64,000 bases of DNA. Source: Crocinitomicaceae bacterium (GTDB lineage Bacteria > Bacteroidota > Bacteroidia > Flavobacteriales_D > Crocinitomicaceae). A program made the translations under genes and the position numbers. The notes beneath the pieces were generated by a model. It searched no databases. It saw only the letters and a list, made by a program, of their open reading frames with translations, and was not told the origin of the DNA. Of the stretch, positions 53,875 through 62,490 are shown piece by piece (within the stretch, counting starts at the first letter, position 1; every line of letters begins with the position of its first letter). The stretch lies in the NCBI GenBank assembly GCA_029249445.1, contig JAQWHI010000009.1:113642-177641 (forward strand), in the 5' to 3' direction.

Positions 53875-54927
53875 ATGGCTGGACACGCTAGTAAACAAAT
53901 TGATGTGAAAACGCTGTGGGGAGGAAAAACTTCACCGTTTAGCACGAGTTACGGGAAACTAATGATGTGGTTCTTTCTGGTATCGGATGCGCTGACATTT
54001 GGAGGGCTTTTAATCGGGTACGGAATGACACGACATGCAGTGGATACTGCTTGGCCTATTGGAGAAGAAACCTTTAATTCCCTCCCTTTCTTGGGACACG
54101 GTTATCCGTTAATCTATGTTGCCTTGATGACGTTTATTCTGATTATCTCGTCAGTTACAATGGTACTTGCTGTTGAGGCAGGACATCGAATGGATAAAAA
54201 AGGAGTGGTGAAGTGGATGATTGCTACAATTATAGGTGGCTTCTTTTTCGTTGGTTCTCAGGCTTGGGAATGGTCGCATTTTATTCACGGATCTGAGTTC
54301 GGAAAAATTGAATTGGCTGACGGTTCTCAAGCAATCGTTAAAGGTCATTATGGAGAGGTCGAGAACTTTACAATATTAGAGGCGGGTCACCACCATTCCA
54401 AGGGAGATGTTGTGAAAGCAGGTTCACATGGAATGACGCAAGAAGATTTGGATCATGATTACCGTCACGCTATTGCTGAAGGACATGTAGAGGGAGATAA
54501 GATTTTCCTTCATGATGGTTCTGTAGGCAAGGTAGCCAAGAAAAAGAATGAGCACATGGAGCTGATTGTCAAATCAGACGGAAGTGAATATAAAATTGGA
54601 GATAAAATTGAGGACCATGAAAAGGCTGCTACCATGTATTCCAAGGCCACAACTTCAGGGATTAAGGACAATGTGATTTTTGGAGCGAATCTAGAACAAA
54701 ATGAATACGGACCACAACAATACGGTCAGTTTTTCTTCTTCATTACTGGCTTCCATGGTTTTCACGTTTTTTCAGGAGTGATTATCAACATATTGATCCT
54801 CTTAGGAGCAATGAGAGGAGTGTACCACAAAAGAGGGCATTATGAAATGATTGAAAAAACAGGTCTATATTGGCACTTTGTCGATTTGGTTTGGGTTTTT
54901 GTTTTTACGTTTTTCTACCTCGTTTAA
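53875..54927 (+). CDS. coxC: Heme-copper oxidase subunit III, second copy
   Basis: The longer subunit III (350 residues), needed for oxidase stability. Membrane segments at about residues 28-50, 78-100, 114-132, 285-310 and 328-350 carry MMWFFLVSDALTFGGLL, FFFITGFHGFHVFSG and GLYWHFVDLVWVFVF. A His- and Asp-rich insert (about 138-280; GHHHSKGD, DLDHDYRHAI) lies between segments 3 and 4; relatives in flavobacteria have an insert of similar size at this place, so it appears family-typical. It is co-transcribed with coxD (19 bp). Confidence 0.92.
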   Translation: MAGHASKQIDVKTLWGGKTSPFSTSYGKLMMWFFLVSDALTFGGLLIGYGMTRHAVDTAWPIGEETFNSLPFLGHGYPLIYVALMTFILIISSVTMVLAVEAGHRMDKKGVVKWMIATIIGGFFFVGSQAWEWSHFIHGSEFGKIELADGSQAIVKGHYGEVENFTILEAGHHHSKGDVVKAGSHGMTQEDLDHDYRHAIAEGHVEGDKIFLHDGSVGKVAKKKNEHMELIVKSDGSEYKIGDKIEDHEKAATMYSKATTSGIKDNVIFGANLEQNEYGPQQYGQFFFFITGFHGFHVFSGVIINILILLGAMRGVYHKRGHYEMIEKTGLYWHFVDLVWVFVFTFFYLV

Positions 54928-54946
54928 TTATAGAAACTAAAAGATT

Positions 54947-55318
54947 ATGATTAGAGACGACATCTACGAATATTCATTGGATTCTCATCACGATGAGGAA
55001 AAAGGAAAAAAACTTCGTAAAAAGATTTACTTTGTAACAGTTTTATTAACGGTTGTAACCATTGTTGAAGTTGCGCTTGGTGCATTAATTAAGCAGGGTT
55101 CTGGAGCTTGGCCTTTCGTTAAGTGGTCCTTTATCATTTTAACACTTCTCAAAGCAGGTTACATTGTTATGTCTTTCATGCACCTTGGTGATGAGCGAAA
55201 GGCAATGCGGTATGTTATATTAATACCATATCTCATTTTCATTGCATACCTTATTTTTATCTGCCTCTGGGAAGGAACCGCAGTAGGCGAAAATTGGCCC
55301 TCAACGCAAGGCCTTTAA
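54947..55318 (+). CDS. coxD: Cytochrome c oxidase subunit IV
   Basis: A 123-residue membrane protein of the prokaryotic subunit IV family. It has a hydrophilic N-terminus with DSHHDEEKGKKLRKK, then three membrane segments (about residues 29-48, 55-78, 84-108) with the conserved VEVALGALI and KAGYIVMSFMHLGDERK. It probably stabilises the oxidase. It is 12 bp before the first SCO-like gene. Confidence 0.9.
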   Translation: MIRDDIYEYSLDSHHDEEKGKKLRKKIYFVTVLLTVVTIVEVALGALIKQGSGAWPFVKWSFIILTLLKAGYIVMSFMHLGDERKAMRYVILIPYLIFIAYLIFICLWEGTAVGENWPSTQGL

Positions 55319-55330
55319 GAACTCTTTGCT

Positions 55331-56002
55331 ATGGCACAAAAGAAAACTGCCGGACGACTAAAAGTAGCATTCGCTTTTTTGCTTTTATTCGGTCCGGCTT
55401 TTTTATTGGTTTTATTCGCAACTCGCAGTTGTTCGCATCAATTTAAAACGCTCCCGGAACTGGGTCCTGCAGCGGCCTATTCTTTTACTGATGTAGATGG
55501 TAAGAAGAGAACTTTTAAAGATTTTGAGGGTGACATTGTCTTGATTAATACATTACAGGTTACGTGTCCGAATGAATGTGCAATTTCACTTGTCAATTTA
55601 AATCTCCAGATATTTCAGCTCGCAAAAAATATTGACGATAAAGGGGTAAAAATTATTTCATACGTTACTGATGGAAAAGGAAACCCTGTGACTGATTTGA
55701 CCCAAGTGCAGGCCATGTTAATGGACAGAATTAATGACTTTGATCCTGAGATTTGGATCTTAGCATCAGGTCCAGTGAAGGAGGTATTTGATATCACGCA
55801 CGACGGTAGAAGCTTGTTAGAAGAAACAGGGGATTCGTTCTTTGGCGGTTTCGCTTTTCAAGAAATGATGCTCCTAATTGATAAGACGAATCAATTGCGA
55901 ATGATTCGTTCTGGAGCTCAGGAAGGTTATATCCGTGAAATGAAGCAACACATTGCTTTGCTTCAAAAACAATATGACAAGGACGCGTATGGTAAGAAGT
56001 AG
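55331..56002 (+). CDS. SCO1/SenC-like thioredoxin-fold protein lacking the distal His
   Basis: A 223-residue membrane-anchored (segment at about residues 12-30) thioredoxin-fold protein. The copper/redox pair is CPNEC (Cys79, Cys83). In true SCO proteins a distal His follows about 85-90 residues later and completes the copper site; here the matching region reads GGFAFQEMMLLIDKTN with no His. It may therefore act as a thiol reductase or be a degenerate copper chaperone. It overlaps the next, complete SCO gene by 14 bp. Confidence 0.85.
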   Translation: MAQKKTAGRLKVAFAFLLLFGPAFLLVLFATRSCSHQFKTLPELGPAAAYSFTDVDGKKRTFKDFEGDIVLINTLQVTCPNECAISLVNLNLQIFQLAKNIDDKGVKIISYVTDGKGNPVTDLTQVQAMLMDRINDFDPEIWILASGPVKEVFDITHDGRSLLEETGDSFFGGFAFQEMMLLIDKTNQLRMIRSGAQEGYIREMKQHIALLQKQYDKDAYGKK

Positions 56003-56669
56003 GTTTCTATTGATCATCTGTGCGGCGGTACAATTCCTATTTACAGCATGTACCAATGATACCGAAGTAAAAGAGATGAAGCGCGTACTTCCAATTGTTG
56101 GGGAGCGCGACATTGAATACAAGACAATAGATGGAGTTGAAGTAGCAGATACAATCTATCATCATGTGCCGTCTTTTGAATACTTGAATCAGGATTCAGT
56201 GATGATTTCATCGCTAGATTTTAAATCTAAAATTTGGGTGGTTGACTTTTTCTTTACATACTGTCCTACAATTTGTCCTTCGATGACAGCCCAAATGAAG
56301 CGGCTCTCAGACATGACCGTAGACTTACAGAATCATTTGGAATTTTTTAGTTTTTCTATCGATCCAAAAAAAGATCAGCCGGCTCGTTTGAGAGAATATA
56401 TGGCATCTTATGAGGTTACAGCAAAAAACTGGCAATTTTTAACTGGAAAAGAGTCAACAACACACCTCCTTGCCAAAGAATTTTTTAACGGTGCTGAACG
56501 AAACGATGCGATTGATGGTGGATTTGGACACACACCTTACTTCGCTTTGGTTGACACTGAGGGCCTCGTGAGAGGGGTTTACAATGGAACACTCGTCGAT
56601 GATATTGATCGACTGGAATTAGACATTCGAAAATTATTGAATTATGAATACGGAATTGAATCCAAATAA
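55989..56669 (+). CDS. SCO1/SenC copper chaperone lipoprotein
   Basis: SCO proteins deliver copper to the CuA center of subunit II. The 226-residue product has lipobox LFTAC (Cys21), CPTIC (Cys92, Cys96) and the distal copper ligand His181 in GFGHTPYFALVD. The ATG at 55989 is chosen because it starts a proper lipoprotein signal; earlier in-frame starts (55953, 55974) would add a polar extension and a longer overlap. It overlaps the preceding SCO-like gene by 14 bp and the next gene by 26 bp. Confidence 0.92.
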   Translation: MVRSRFLLIICAAVQFLFTACTNDTEVKEMKRVLPIVGERDIEYKTIDGVEVADTIYHHVPSFEYLNQDSVMISSLDFKSKIWVVDFFFTYCPTICPSMTAQMKRLSDMTVDLQNHLEFFSFSIDPKKDQPARLREYMASYEVTAKNWQFLTGKESTTHLLAKEFFNGAERNDAIDGGFGHTPYFALVDTEGLVRGVYNGTLVDDIDRLELDIRKLLNYEYGIESK

Positions 56670-57171
56670 ATTAAAGAAGGCAAAAATTGCTATTTATACT
56701 GCTTCTGTTGCAATACCTGTTGTAGTAGCGTTGTTATTTAAAGTAAGGATTGATGGTGTCGACCTGAGCTTTCTCCCTCCGGTTTATGCTACCATCAATG
56801 GAATTACTGCTGTTGTTCTAATTGCGGCATTAATCGCCATCAAGCAAAAAAACATGCGTTTACATCGTGGGCTGATGCGCTTTGGATTGTTGCTGTCACT
56901 GCTGTTTTTGGCATCGTATGTGGCATATCATATGACTTCTGACTCCACAGCCTATGAAGGAGCCTACCGTTCATTGTACCTTTTCATTCTTGTTACGCAT
57001 ATTGCATTAAGTGTGGCTGTAGTTCCTTTGGTTCTCTTTAGCTACTTGTTCGCTTGGGAAGGAAATTATGTTCGCCATAAGAAATGGACGAAAATTACGT
57101 GGCCTTTGTGGTTCTATGTTGCGGTTAGTGGAGTTATTGTATATCTTATGATTGCGCCGTTTTACGCATAA
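56644..57171 (+). CDS. DUF420 membrane protein (CtaM-like)
   Basis: A 175-residue protein with four to five membrane segments. Blocks such as LPPVYATINGITAVVLI, RLHRGLMRFGLLLSLLFL and YVRHKKWTKITWPLWFYV are typical of DUF420; the Gram-positive relative CtaM (YozB) is needed for aa3-type oxidase maturation. Its position at the end of the oxidase-assembly operon fits that role. Its stop is 7 bp from the end of the convergent glycosyltransferase gene, with no terminator between. Confidence 0.88.
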   Translation: MNTELNPNKLKKAKIAIYTASVAIPVVVALLFKVRIDGVDLSFLPPVYATINGITAVVLIAALIAIKQKNMRLHRGLMRFGLLLSLLFLASYVAYHMTSDSTAYEGAYRSLYLFILVTHIALSVAVVPLVLFSYLFAWEGNYVRHKKWTKITWPLWFYVAVSGVIVYLMIAPFYA

Positions 57172-57178
57172 GTGAGAT

Positions 57179-58303
57179 TCACTTCAGGTGTTGCTCCAAT
57201 ACCTCCCATACTTTTTGAGCAGATCGGTCCCACGAAAACAATGTTGAACGCTCTAGCGCTTTTCTAGAGAGTTCGTCTCGAAGATTTGAATCATTGGCCA
57301 ATGTACTTAGCTTGAGAGAAATATCGTTTACGCACATGGGGTCACAATAGAGAGCAGCATCTCCTGCGACTTCAGGCAATGATGTTAAATTTCCTGAGAG
57401 TATTGGTGTTCCGCATTTCATCGCCTCGACGAGTGGGATACCAAATCCCTCGAAATAAGGAACATATGTAAATAGAGTAGCGGCTCCCATAACTTTAGCA
57501 AGAGTATCCAAAGGTAGGTGACCTGTAAAATGAATTTGATTTTTGATTGCCTCTTTTATGTCCACTTTAACATTCGCATTTGTCCACAACTCAGTTCCAA
57601 CAATGAGCAACTGAATATTTGATGATGGATTGTTTGTCTTGAATAGTTCAAATGCTTTTATAAGTCGCTGTACATTTTTTCGGGGGTGTATCGCTCCAAC
57701 AAAAAGGAAGTAGGGGTTCCCATTCGAAAATTCCAATCGAACTTCTTGTTTTGAAGATTCGTGTAGTGGTTCAAACACATTTGAGGCACCATTCCAAATG
57801 GCACTTACTTTGGATGGATCAATCGCATAGCTTGAGCAAATATCCTGTTTGGAATGTTCTGAGACTGTTATTATGTGCGCTGCTTTTCGGGCAAATTTTG
57901 GAAAATACTTCAAGTAGTATCTCGACATTACAGGCTTTAAATCCTGAGGAAAATGTTCAAAGTTCAAATCGTGAATTACTCCAATTTGTTTTACCTCTGA
58001 TGTAAGGGACAAGTATCCATCGGGAGAAAAAAACAAGTCGGCGTTGTACTTTTTTAATGCCCGTTTTACAGAAAAGTTGAACCAAATACGAAATAAAATC
58101 GGATGCCGAGCTTGTGGAGAAAGGACAACAGGGATTGCATTTTTCGCAAAAACAAATTTCTTATCGTAGGTGCGATCAAAGAAGAGAACAAACTCGTGTT
58201 CTGGATGGTTTTGTACAATGCGTTTAACAATTTCATAGGTGTACCAACCAAAACCTTCCATTTTGTGGGAGAGCAGAAAACGTGTATTTATCGCGATGCG
58301 CAT
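57179..58303 (-). CDS. Glycosyltransferase family 4 protein
   Basis: A 374-residue GT-B fold glycosyltransferase. The C-terminal domain has the family FVGAIHPRKNVQRLI block and the EX7E-type motif FEGFGIPLVEAMKCGTPIL, which binds the nucleotide-sugar donor. The N-terminal domain opens MRIAINTRFLLSHKMEGFG. The acceptor (lipid, protein or polysaccharide) is unknown. It lies 5 bp after the MBL-fold gene on the same strand, so the two are an operon, though no functional link is evident. Confidence 0.9.
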   Translation of the reverse strand: MRIAINTRFLLSHKMEGFGWYTYEIVKRIVQNHPEHEFVLFFDRTYDKKFVFAKNAIPVVLSPQARHPILFRIWFNFSVKRALKKYNADLFFSPDGYLSLTSEVKQIGVIHDLNFEHFPQDLKPVMSRYYLKYFPKFARKAAHIITVSEHSKQDICSSYAIDPSKVSAIWNGASNVFEPLHESSKQEVRLEFSNGNPYFLFVGAIHPRKNVQRLIKAFELFKTNNPSSNIQLLIVGTELWTNANVKVDIKEAIKNQIHFTGHLPLDTLAKVMGAATLFTYVPYFEGFGIPLVEAMKCGTPILSGNLTSLPEVAGDAALYCDPMCVNDISLKLSTLANDSNLRDELSRKALERSTLFSWDRSAQKVWEVLEQHLK

Positions 58304-58308
58304 AGAGC

Positions 58309-58953
58309 CTAATACTGAAGGATATAATTAGAACGTTTTTCTGCACCAATTGTTGTTTCTGCACCATGGCCGCAATAAACAACTGTTTCTTCAGGCAATG
58401 CAAACATCGTATTGAATATACTATTTTTTAACACAGCCATGTCTCCACCGGGAAGATCAACTCTTCCGAAACTACCTGCAAAAAGAACGTCTCCATTGAT
58501 AATGAAAGAATTTTCAGCATTGTAGTAAACGACATGTCCGACACTATGTCCGGGGGTAAACAGGACTTTAAATTCAATTTCACCAAATTGCAATGTTTCA
58601 CCCCCTTTTAATAGTTTATTGGGTACTGTAGGTTGGATGAAACCAGGAATGCCATACGTATCAGCAGACCGTTGTGCCATCTCAAACGTGAAAAGGTCTT
58701 TCTCATGCATGTAGCAATCCACGTTGTATTGTTTCAATATAAAATCGCAACCAAAGATGTGGTCCAAATGAGCATGGGTGAGCAATAGGGCTTTTGGAGT
58801 CAGATTGTTTGAAGAGATATAAGAAGTCATCTCTTCTTGTTCACTGCGCTCATAGCAACCGGGATCGATGATCACACAGGATGAACCGTCGTGTACAATT
58901 ACGGTATTCTCTTGGAATGGATTGAATGTAAACTTAGCAATTGAAAGTCCCAT
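58309..58953 (-). CDS. MBL-fold metallo-hydrolase (glyoxalase II-like)
   Basis: A 214-residue metallo-beta-lactamase-fold hydrolase. Zinc ligands are in THAHLDHIFG (His60, His62, Asp64, His65), with further His in FTPGHSVGHV and VYCGHGAETT, and the Asp in INGDVLFAGSFGRVD. The short length matches YcbL-type glyoxalase II-like enzymes, which hydrolyse thioesters such as lactoylglutathione analogues. A -7 box lies 19 nt upstream. First gene of the pair with the glycosyltransferase. Confidence 0.9.
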   Translation of the reverse strand: MGLSIAKFTFNPFQENTVIVHDGSSCVIIDPGCYERSEQEEMTSYISSNNLTPKALLLTHAHLDHIFGCDFILKQYNVDCYMHEKDLFTFEMAQRSADTYGIPGFIQPTVPNKLLKGGETLQFGEIEFKVLFTPGHSVGHVVYYNAENSFIINGDVLFAGSFGRVDLPGGDMAVLKNSIFNTMFALPEETVVYCGHGAETTIGAEKRSNYILQY

Positions 58954-58971
58954 GAATTGGTCATTTTATTG

Positions 58972-58979
58972 CAAAAATA
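58972..58979 (-). promoter_or_regulatory. Candidate -7 box of the MBL-glycosyltransferase pair
   Basis: TATTTTTG on the minus strand matches TAnnTTTG; its last base (58972) lies 19 positions upstream of the ATG. Confidence 0.45.
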
Positions 58980-59033
58980 GGATGATTTTACAAATCACAT
59001 GAATTAGGCATCGTTTTTGATACTTAGCTTTAT

Positions 59034-59041
59034 TATATTTG
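59034..59041 (+). promoter_or_regulatory. Candidate -7 box of the 180-residue lipoprotein gene
   Basis: TATATTTG matches TAnnTTTG and ends 16 bases before the ATG at 59058. Confidence 0.5.
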
Positions 59042-59057
59042 AAAAAAAAATACGATT

Positions 59058-59600
59058 ATGAAGTACTTATTTATTTTAATGACTGGTGTATTATTGGTAG
59101 GTTGTAGTGCGCCGCTAGCATATACGAAAGCAGTTGAATCTGAATTTGATTTAAGTTCAGTAAACAACATTAAAAAAGTACAATTTAGAATTTCTACAAC
59201 GATAAAATTAATTCGAAGCAGTTCATCGGGAAATCAAGGAACGAATGACGATGGAACATTAATCAGTAATTCAAGCAAGGACGAGGAAATCGTTACAATT
59301 CCTTTTGGAACATTCGGAATGTTTGAAGCGTACGGAGAAAATGGAGAAATTATTGTTCGTTTTGAGGAGGGGAGCGGCAGAACGCTGACATTCAACACCC
59401 GACCAGGTCAGCCAAATGGAAAATATTTCATTGTTGCAGATTGGAAAGCAGATCCGAGCAAGGGTGGAAAAATAGAATATAGCGGACAAACGTATCATAT
59501 TGAACGCAGCGGAGGTAGTGGAGCACACCTAATCGTAATGAAAAAGAAACTACATAAGACAAATCGAAAAGAACGTGTTGTGAAGGGATTGAAAGTCTAG
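59058..59600 (+). CDS. Lipoprotein of unknown function
   Basis: A 180-residue lipoprotein with lipobox LLVGC (Cys16). The mature part has a polar, Ser/Asn-rich loop (about residues 52-76) and a beta-rich middle (TIPFGTFGMFEAYGENGEIIVRFEEG), ending in a basic tail (KKKLHKTNRKERVVKGLKV). I do not recognise the family. It is monocistronic: its own -7 box upstream and a hairpin terminator downstream. Confidence 0.8.
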   Translation: MKYLFILMTGVLLVGCSAPLAYTKAVESEFDLSSVNNIKKVQFRISTTIKLIRSSSSGNQGTNDDGTLISNSSKDEEIVTIPFGTFGMFEAYGENGEIIVRFEEGSGRTLTFNTRPGQPNGKYFIVADWKADPSKGGKIEYSGQTYHIERSGGSGAHLIVMKKKLHKTNRKERVVKGLKV

Positions 59601-59620
59601 TTGACACAAAAAAAAATTAA

Positions 59621-59656
59621 AAAAAAGGCGCTTCGATTTTGGAGCGTCTTTTTTAT
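59621..59656. terminator. Bidirectional hairpin terminator
   Basis: Stem GGCGCTTC (59627-59634) with GGAGCGTC (59641-59648), flanked by an A-run on the left and a T-run on the right, so it can serve both the plus-strand lipoprotein and the minus-strand small gene that converge here. Confidence 0.75.
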
Positions 59657-59859
59657 TTTTCGATTGTAATGTTTTTAATTTCTCGCACATCCTTGATTGC
59701 ATCTTTTTTCTTACCAAGTTGTTTCGATTGCTTGAAGTTGAATACGAGGAGAACTGCACCAATTAACAATAGTAGGTAAAGAAGAATTTTTAAAAGGTAT
59801 TTTTTGGATACCCGCTTCATTGTATGTTGCTGTAAATCTATTTTTGGTTTCTTCTCCAT
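59653..59859 (-). CDS. Small single-pass membrane protein
   Basis: A 68-residue product with a basic N-terminus, one membrane segment (about residues 22-41, LLKILLYLLLLIGAVLLVF) and a charged tail. It is bounded by a shared terminator and lies divergently from galE with a 37-bp gap. Because it is short and without a recognised family, it is supported by hydrophobic pattern and placement only; a later ATG (residue 14) would also keep the membrane segment. Confidence 0.5.
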   Translation of the reverse strand: MEKKPKIDLQQHTMKRVSKKYLLKILLYLLLLIGAVLLVFNFKQSKQLGKKKDAIKDVREIKNITIEK

Positions 59860-59883
59860 ACAGCGAATTTAACTCAATTCTCT

Positions 59884-59891
59884 TACCTTTG
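59884..59891 (+). promoter_or_regulatory. Candidate -7 box of the galE operon (leaderless arrangement)
   Basis: TACCTTTG matches TAnnTTTG and ends five bases before the galE ATG; the N-terminal Rossmann motif follows at once, so no later start is possible. Confidence 0.55.
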
Positions 59892-59896
59892 AAACA

Positions 59897-60925
59897 ATGA
59901 AAGAGACAAGAAACATCTTGGTAACTGGCGGGGCGGGCTATATTGGATCACATACCGTGGTGGAATTGATCCAGCGTGGCTACAATCCGATCATTGTCGA
60001 TGATTTCAGAAACTCGAGTTCTGAGGTAATTGATGGTATTGAGGCAATTGTTGGCACGCGACCAGTGACCTATGAGTTGGATGTTACTTGTAAAAGTGAT
60101 TTGTCTAAGGTATTCGCGACACATGATCTTGATGGAGTCATTCATTTTGCTGCATACAAAGCCGTTGGGGAGTCTGTGGACCACCCACTAATGTATTACA
60201 GAAACAATGTTGATAGTTTGATAAACTGTCTGGAACTATCAGAAGTATTTGGCGTGAAGAACTTTGTGTTTTCATCCTCTTGTACGGTTTACGGTCAGCC
60301 AAAAGAATCGTCTATCGTTACTGAGGACACACCCATACAAGAGGCCAATTCGCCTTATGGAGCGACAAAACAGATGTGCGAACGGATCATTTCTGATGTA
60401 CACAAATCAGGAAGTAGCCTGCGCTTTCTTAATTTGAGGTATTTTAATCCGGTTGGAGCGCATCCTTCTTCACATATTGGGGAGTTGCCCTTGGGTCGTC
60501 CCAGTAACCTATTGCCTTTCGTAACTCAGACGGCTGCAGGGTTATTAAATGAACTTACCGTTTTTGGAAACGACTACAATACAGTGGATGGGACCTGCAT
60601 TCGCGACTATATTCATGTTGTTGATTTAGCAAATGCGCATATCAAAGGATTTCAGTGGTTGGAACTGCAAAGTGGACCTGCACTGGAAACGATCAATGTG
60701 GGTACGGGTCATGGCATAAGTGTTCTAGAAATAATTCATACTTTCGAAAAAGTTTCGGGACTTCAATTGAATTGGGCCTACGGTCCGAGGCGTTCTGGTG
60801 ATGTTGAGCAAATATTTGCGGATACAACAAAAGCGAAGAATTGTCTTGGTTGGGAAGCGGAGCGATCAGTCGAGGACGCAATCGTTGATGCGTGGAATTG
60901 GCAAAAAAAAATGGGGGATGAATAA
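59897..60925 (+). CDS. galE: UDP-glucose 4-epimerase
   Basis: GalE interconverts UDP-glucose and UDP-galactose. The 342-residue product has the NAD-binding ILVTGGAGYIGSHT (residues 7-20), the catalytic Tyr154-x3-Lys158 pair in SPYGATK, and the Ser/Thr of SSSCTVYG. Later blocks YFNPVGAHPSS and GTCIRDYIHVVDLA are standard. The stop overlaps the next gene by 8 bp. It may supply galactose units to the glycosyltransferase pathway, but that is inference. Confidence 0.95.
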   Translation: MKETRNILVTGGAGYIGSHTVVELIQRGYNPIIVDDFRNSSSEVIDGIEAIVGTRPVTYELDVTCKSDLSKVFATHDLDGVIHFAAYKAVGESVDHPLMYYRNNVDSLINCLELSEVFGVKNFVFSSSCTVYGQPKESSIVTEDTPIQEANSPYGATKQMCERIISDVHKSGSSLRFLNLRYFNPVGAHPSSHIGELPLGRPSNLLPFVTQTAAGLLNELTVFGNDYNTVDGTCIRDYIHVVDLANAHIKGFQWLELQSGPALETINVGTGHGISVLEIIHTFEKVSGLQLNWAYGPRRSGDVEQIFADTTKAKNCLGWEAERSVEDAIVDAWNWQKKMGDE

Positions 60926-61661
60926 ATTTTTCGCACTTCTTGGATTTTTAATTGTATCGAAGGTACTGTTTGGTCAGTACACAAGTGAAGGTGAATTGAC
61001 CTCTCGTTTTAGGGGTGGAATAATGTGGTTCAATACAGGCTTGCGTCCAGCTGATGCAAATAAAATACGCAAGTACGACCGGCTCATTTTTGATGTGACC
61101 TACAACGATTGGACGGGCAATCAAAAGCTGTTACAAAACGAATGGAGTTCAATTGGATTGAATACAAATATCATGTTTGATATTCCATTGGTTTCAAAAA
61201 ATAAAATTGCCTTGGGCATTGGCATTTCACACCAGTTTGTATCGATTCGACATGACAATCATTTGATCCGCGATTACGAATTGGGAACAACCAGTTATGT
61301 GCCTCAAGCATCCAAGATGGAGTCGAGTAAAATATCTTTTGGTGGGAATAGTTTTTCTGTTCCGATAGAGCTTCGTTTTCGAAATGAGGGATGGAAACAC
61401 CTTAAATTTCATGTGGGAGGTAAAATAGGTTATCAGGCAACTGGCTATTCGAGGGATGTGAGCTATGCCAACGGTAATAGAGAAGTTGCTAAACGTTTTG
61501 GTTTTCCCGATTTGAATGAATTGCTTTACTCCATGCACGTCCGAACTGGGTTCAGGAACTGGGCGTTGTTTTTGAGTTATAACTTCAATACGATTTTTTC
61601 CAATGCGGCAAGTGAGCAGTTAAATCTGGTTCAGGCGGGATTGAGTATTTCTCTTTATTAA
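60918..61661 (+). CDS. Outer-membrane beta-barrel protein (PorT-like)
   Basis: A 247-residue exported protein with a signal peptide (MNKFFALLGFLIVSKVLFGQ) and alternating aromatic strands ending in LVQAGLSISLY, a barrel-like C-terminus. It resembles the outer-membrane beta-barrel proteins annotated as PorT-like in Bacteroidota, but is too generic to call PorT itself. The ATG at 60918 is chosen because the signal peptide starts there. It overlaps galE by 8 bp and the next gene by one base (TAATG). Confidence 0.8.
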   Translation: MNKFFALLGFLIVSKVLFGQYTSEGELTSRFRGGIMWFNTGLRPADANKIRKYDRLIFDVTYNDWTGNQKLLQNEWSSIGLNTNIMFDIPLVSKNKIALGIGISHQFVSIRHDNHLIRDYELGTTSYVPQASKMESSKISFGGNSFSVPIELRFRNEGWKHLKFHVGGKIGYQATGYSRDVSYANGNREVAKRFGFPDLNELLYSMHVRTGFRNWALFLSYNFNTIFSNAASEQLNLVQAGLSISLY

Positions 61662-62434
61662 TGTTTATTGATACACATACACACCTTTTTGTCGATGCTT
61701 TCGACGATGATATTGATTTGGTAATGCAAAAAGCGATTGCTGCTGGAGTTGAATACTTCTTATTGCCGAATATTGATGTTGATTCTATTGATCGAATGCA
61801 TCGCCTTGAGGAAAAGTATCCAAACAATTGTAAGAGTATGATGGGACTCCATCCGGGCTCGGTCGGAGCCAATTGGGAGCGTGATCTTGAAACGATACGG
61901 GAAAATCTATTTTCAAGATCGTATTGTGCTGTTGGGGAGATTGGAATGGATCTTTATTGGGACAAGACTTTTGTTGAAGCGCAAAAAAAAGTATTTCGAA
62001 TGCAGGTTGAGTGGGCAAAGGAATTACAATTGCCTGCGGTGATTCATGCCCGAGAGGCGTTTGATGAAATATTTGCGATACTTGACGAAGTAAATGATGC
62101 GTCGCTGTTCGGCGTGTTCCATTGCTTTACTGGGACAATAGAGCAGGCAAATCACATAATGGAATATGGCAATTTTAAAATGGGTATCGGGGGTGTTTTG
62201 ACCTATAAAAATGCCAAACTTGATGAGGTTGTTCGAAAAATACCTTTGGAGTATTTGTTACTGGAAACGGATTCTCCTTATCTTTCACCAGTTCCATACC
62301 GAGGCAAAAGAAACGAAAGTGCTTATGTGTTGCATATTGCAGAGAAGCTTGCAGATGCCCAAGGCATTTCTTTGAAAGAAGTTGAGGAGATTACGACATT
62401 AAATGCGAAGCACTTATTTGACTTGGACATTTGA
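61661..62434 (+). CDS. TatD-family metal-dependent hydrolase
   Basis: A 257-residue TIM-barrel hydrolase of the TatD family (metal-dependent 3'-5' DNA/RNA exonuclease or deoxyribonuclease in characterised members). Metal ligands are in FIDTHTHLF (His5, His7), AVGEIGMDLYWD, VIHAREAFDE, GVFHCFTGT and LLETDSPYLSP. The start overlaps the preceding stop by one base. The next gene's possible early start overlaps by 4 bp; its true start is likely 57 bp further. Confidence 0.92.
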   Translation: MFIDTHTHLFVDAFDDDIDLVMQKAIAAGVEYFLLPNIDVDSIDRMHRLEEKYPNNCKSMMGLHPGSVGANWERDLETIRENLFSRSYCAVGEIGMDLYWDKTFVEAQKKVFRMQVEWAKELQLPAVIHAREAFDEIFAILDEVNDASLFGVFHCFTGTIEQANHIMEYGNFKMGIGGVLTYKNAKLDEVVRKIPLEYLLLETDSPYLSPVPYRGKRNESAYVLHIAEKLADAQGISLKEVEEITTLNAKHLFDLDI

Positions 62435-62490
62435 TCCATCAAACAGTTGGAAGTGTATTGAATACAAATTTAACGAGACACGCAATAGTG

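Noticed and set aside
60798..60917. Extension of the beta-barrel gene back into galE, or a galE-barrel frameshift at the A-run near 60902
   Set aside because: galE reaches its normal full length and the barrel protein has its own ATG with a signal peptide at 60918; the overlap is an ordinary 8 bp.
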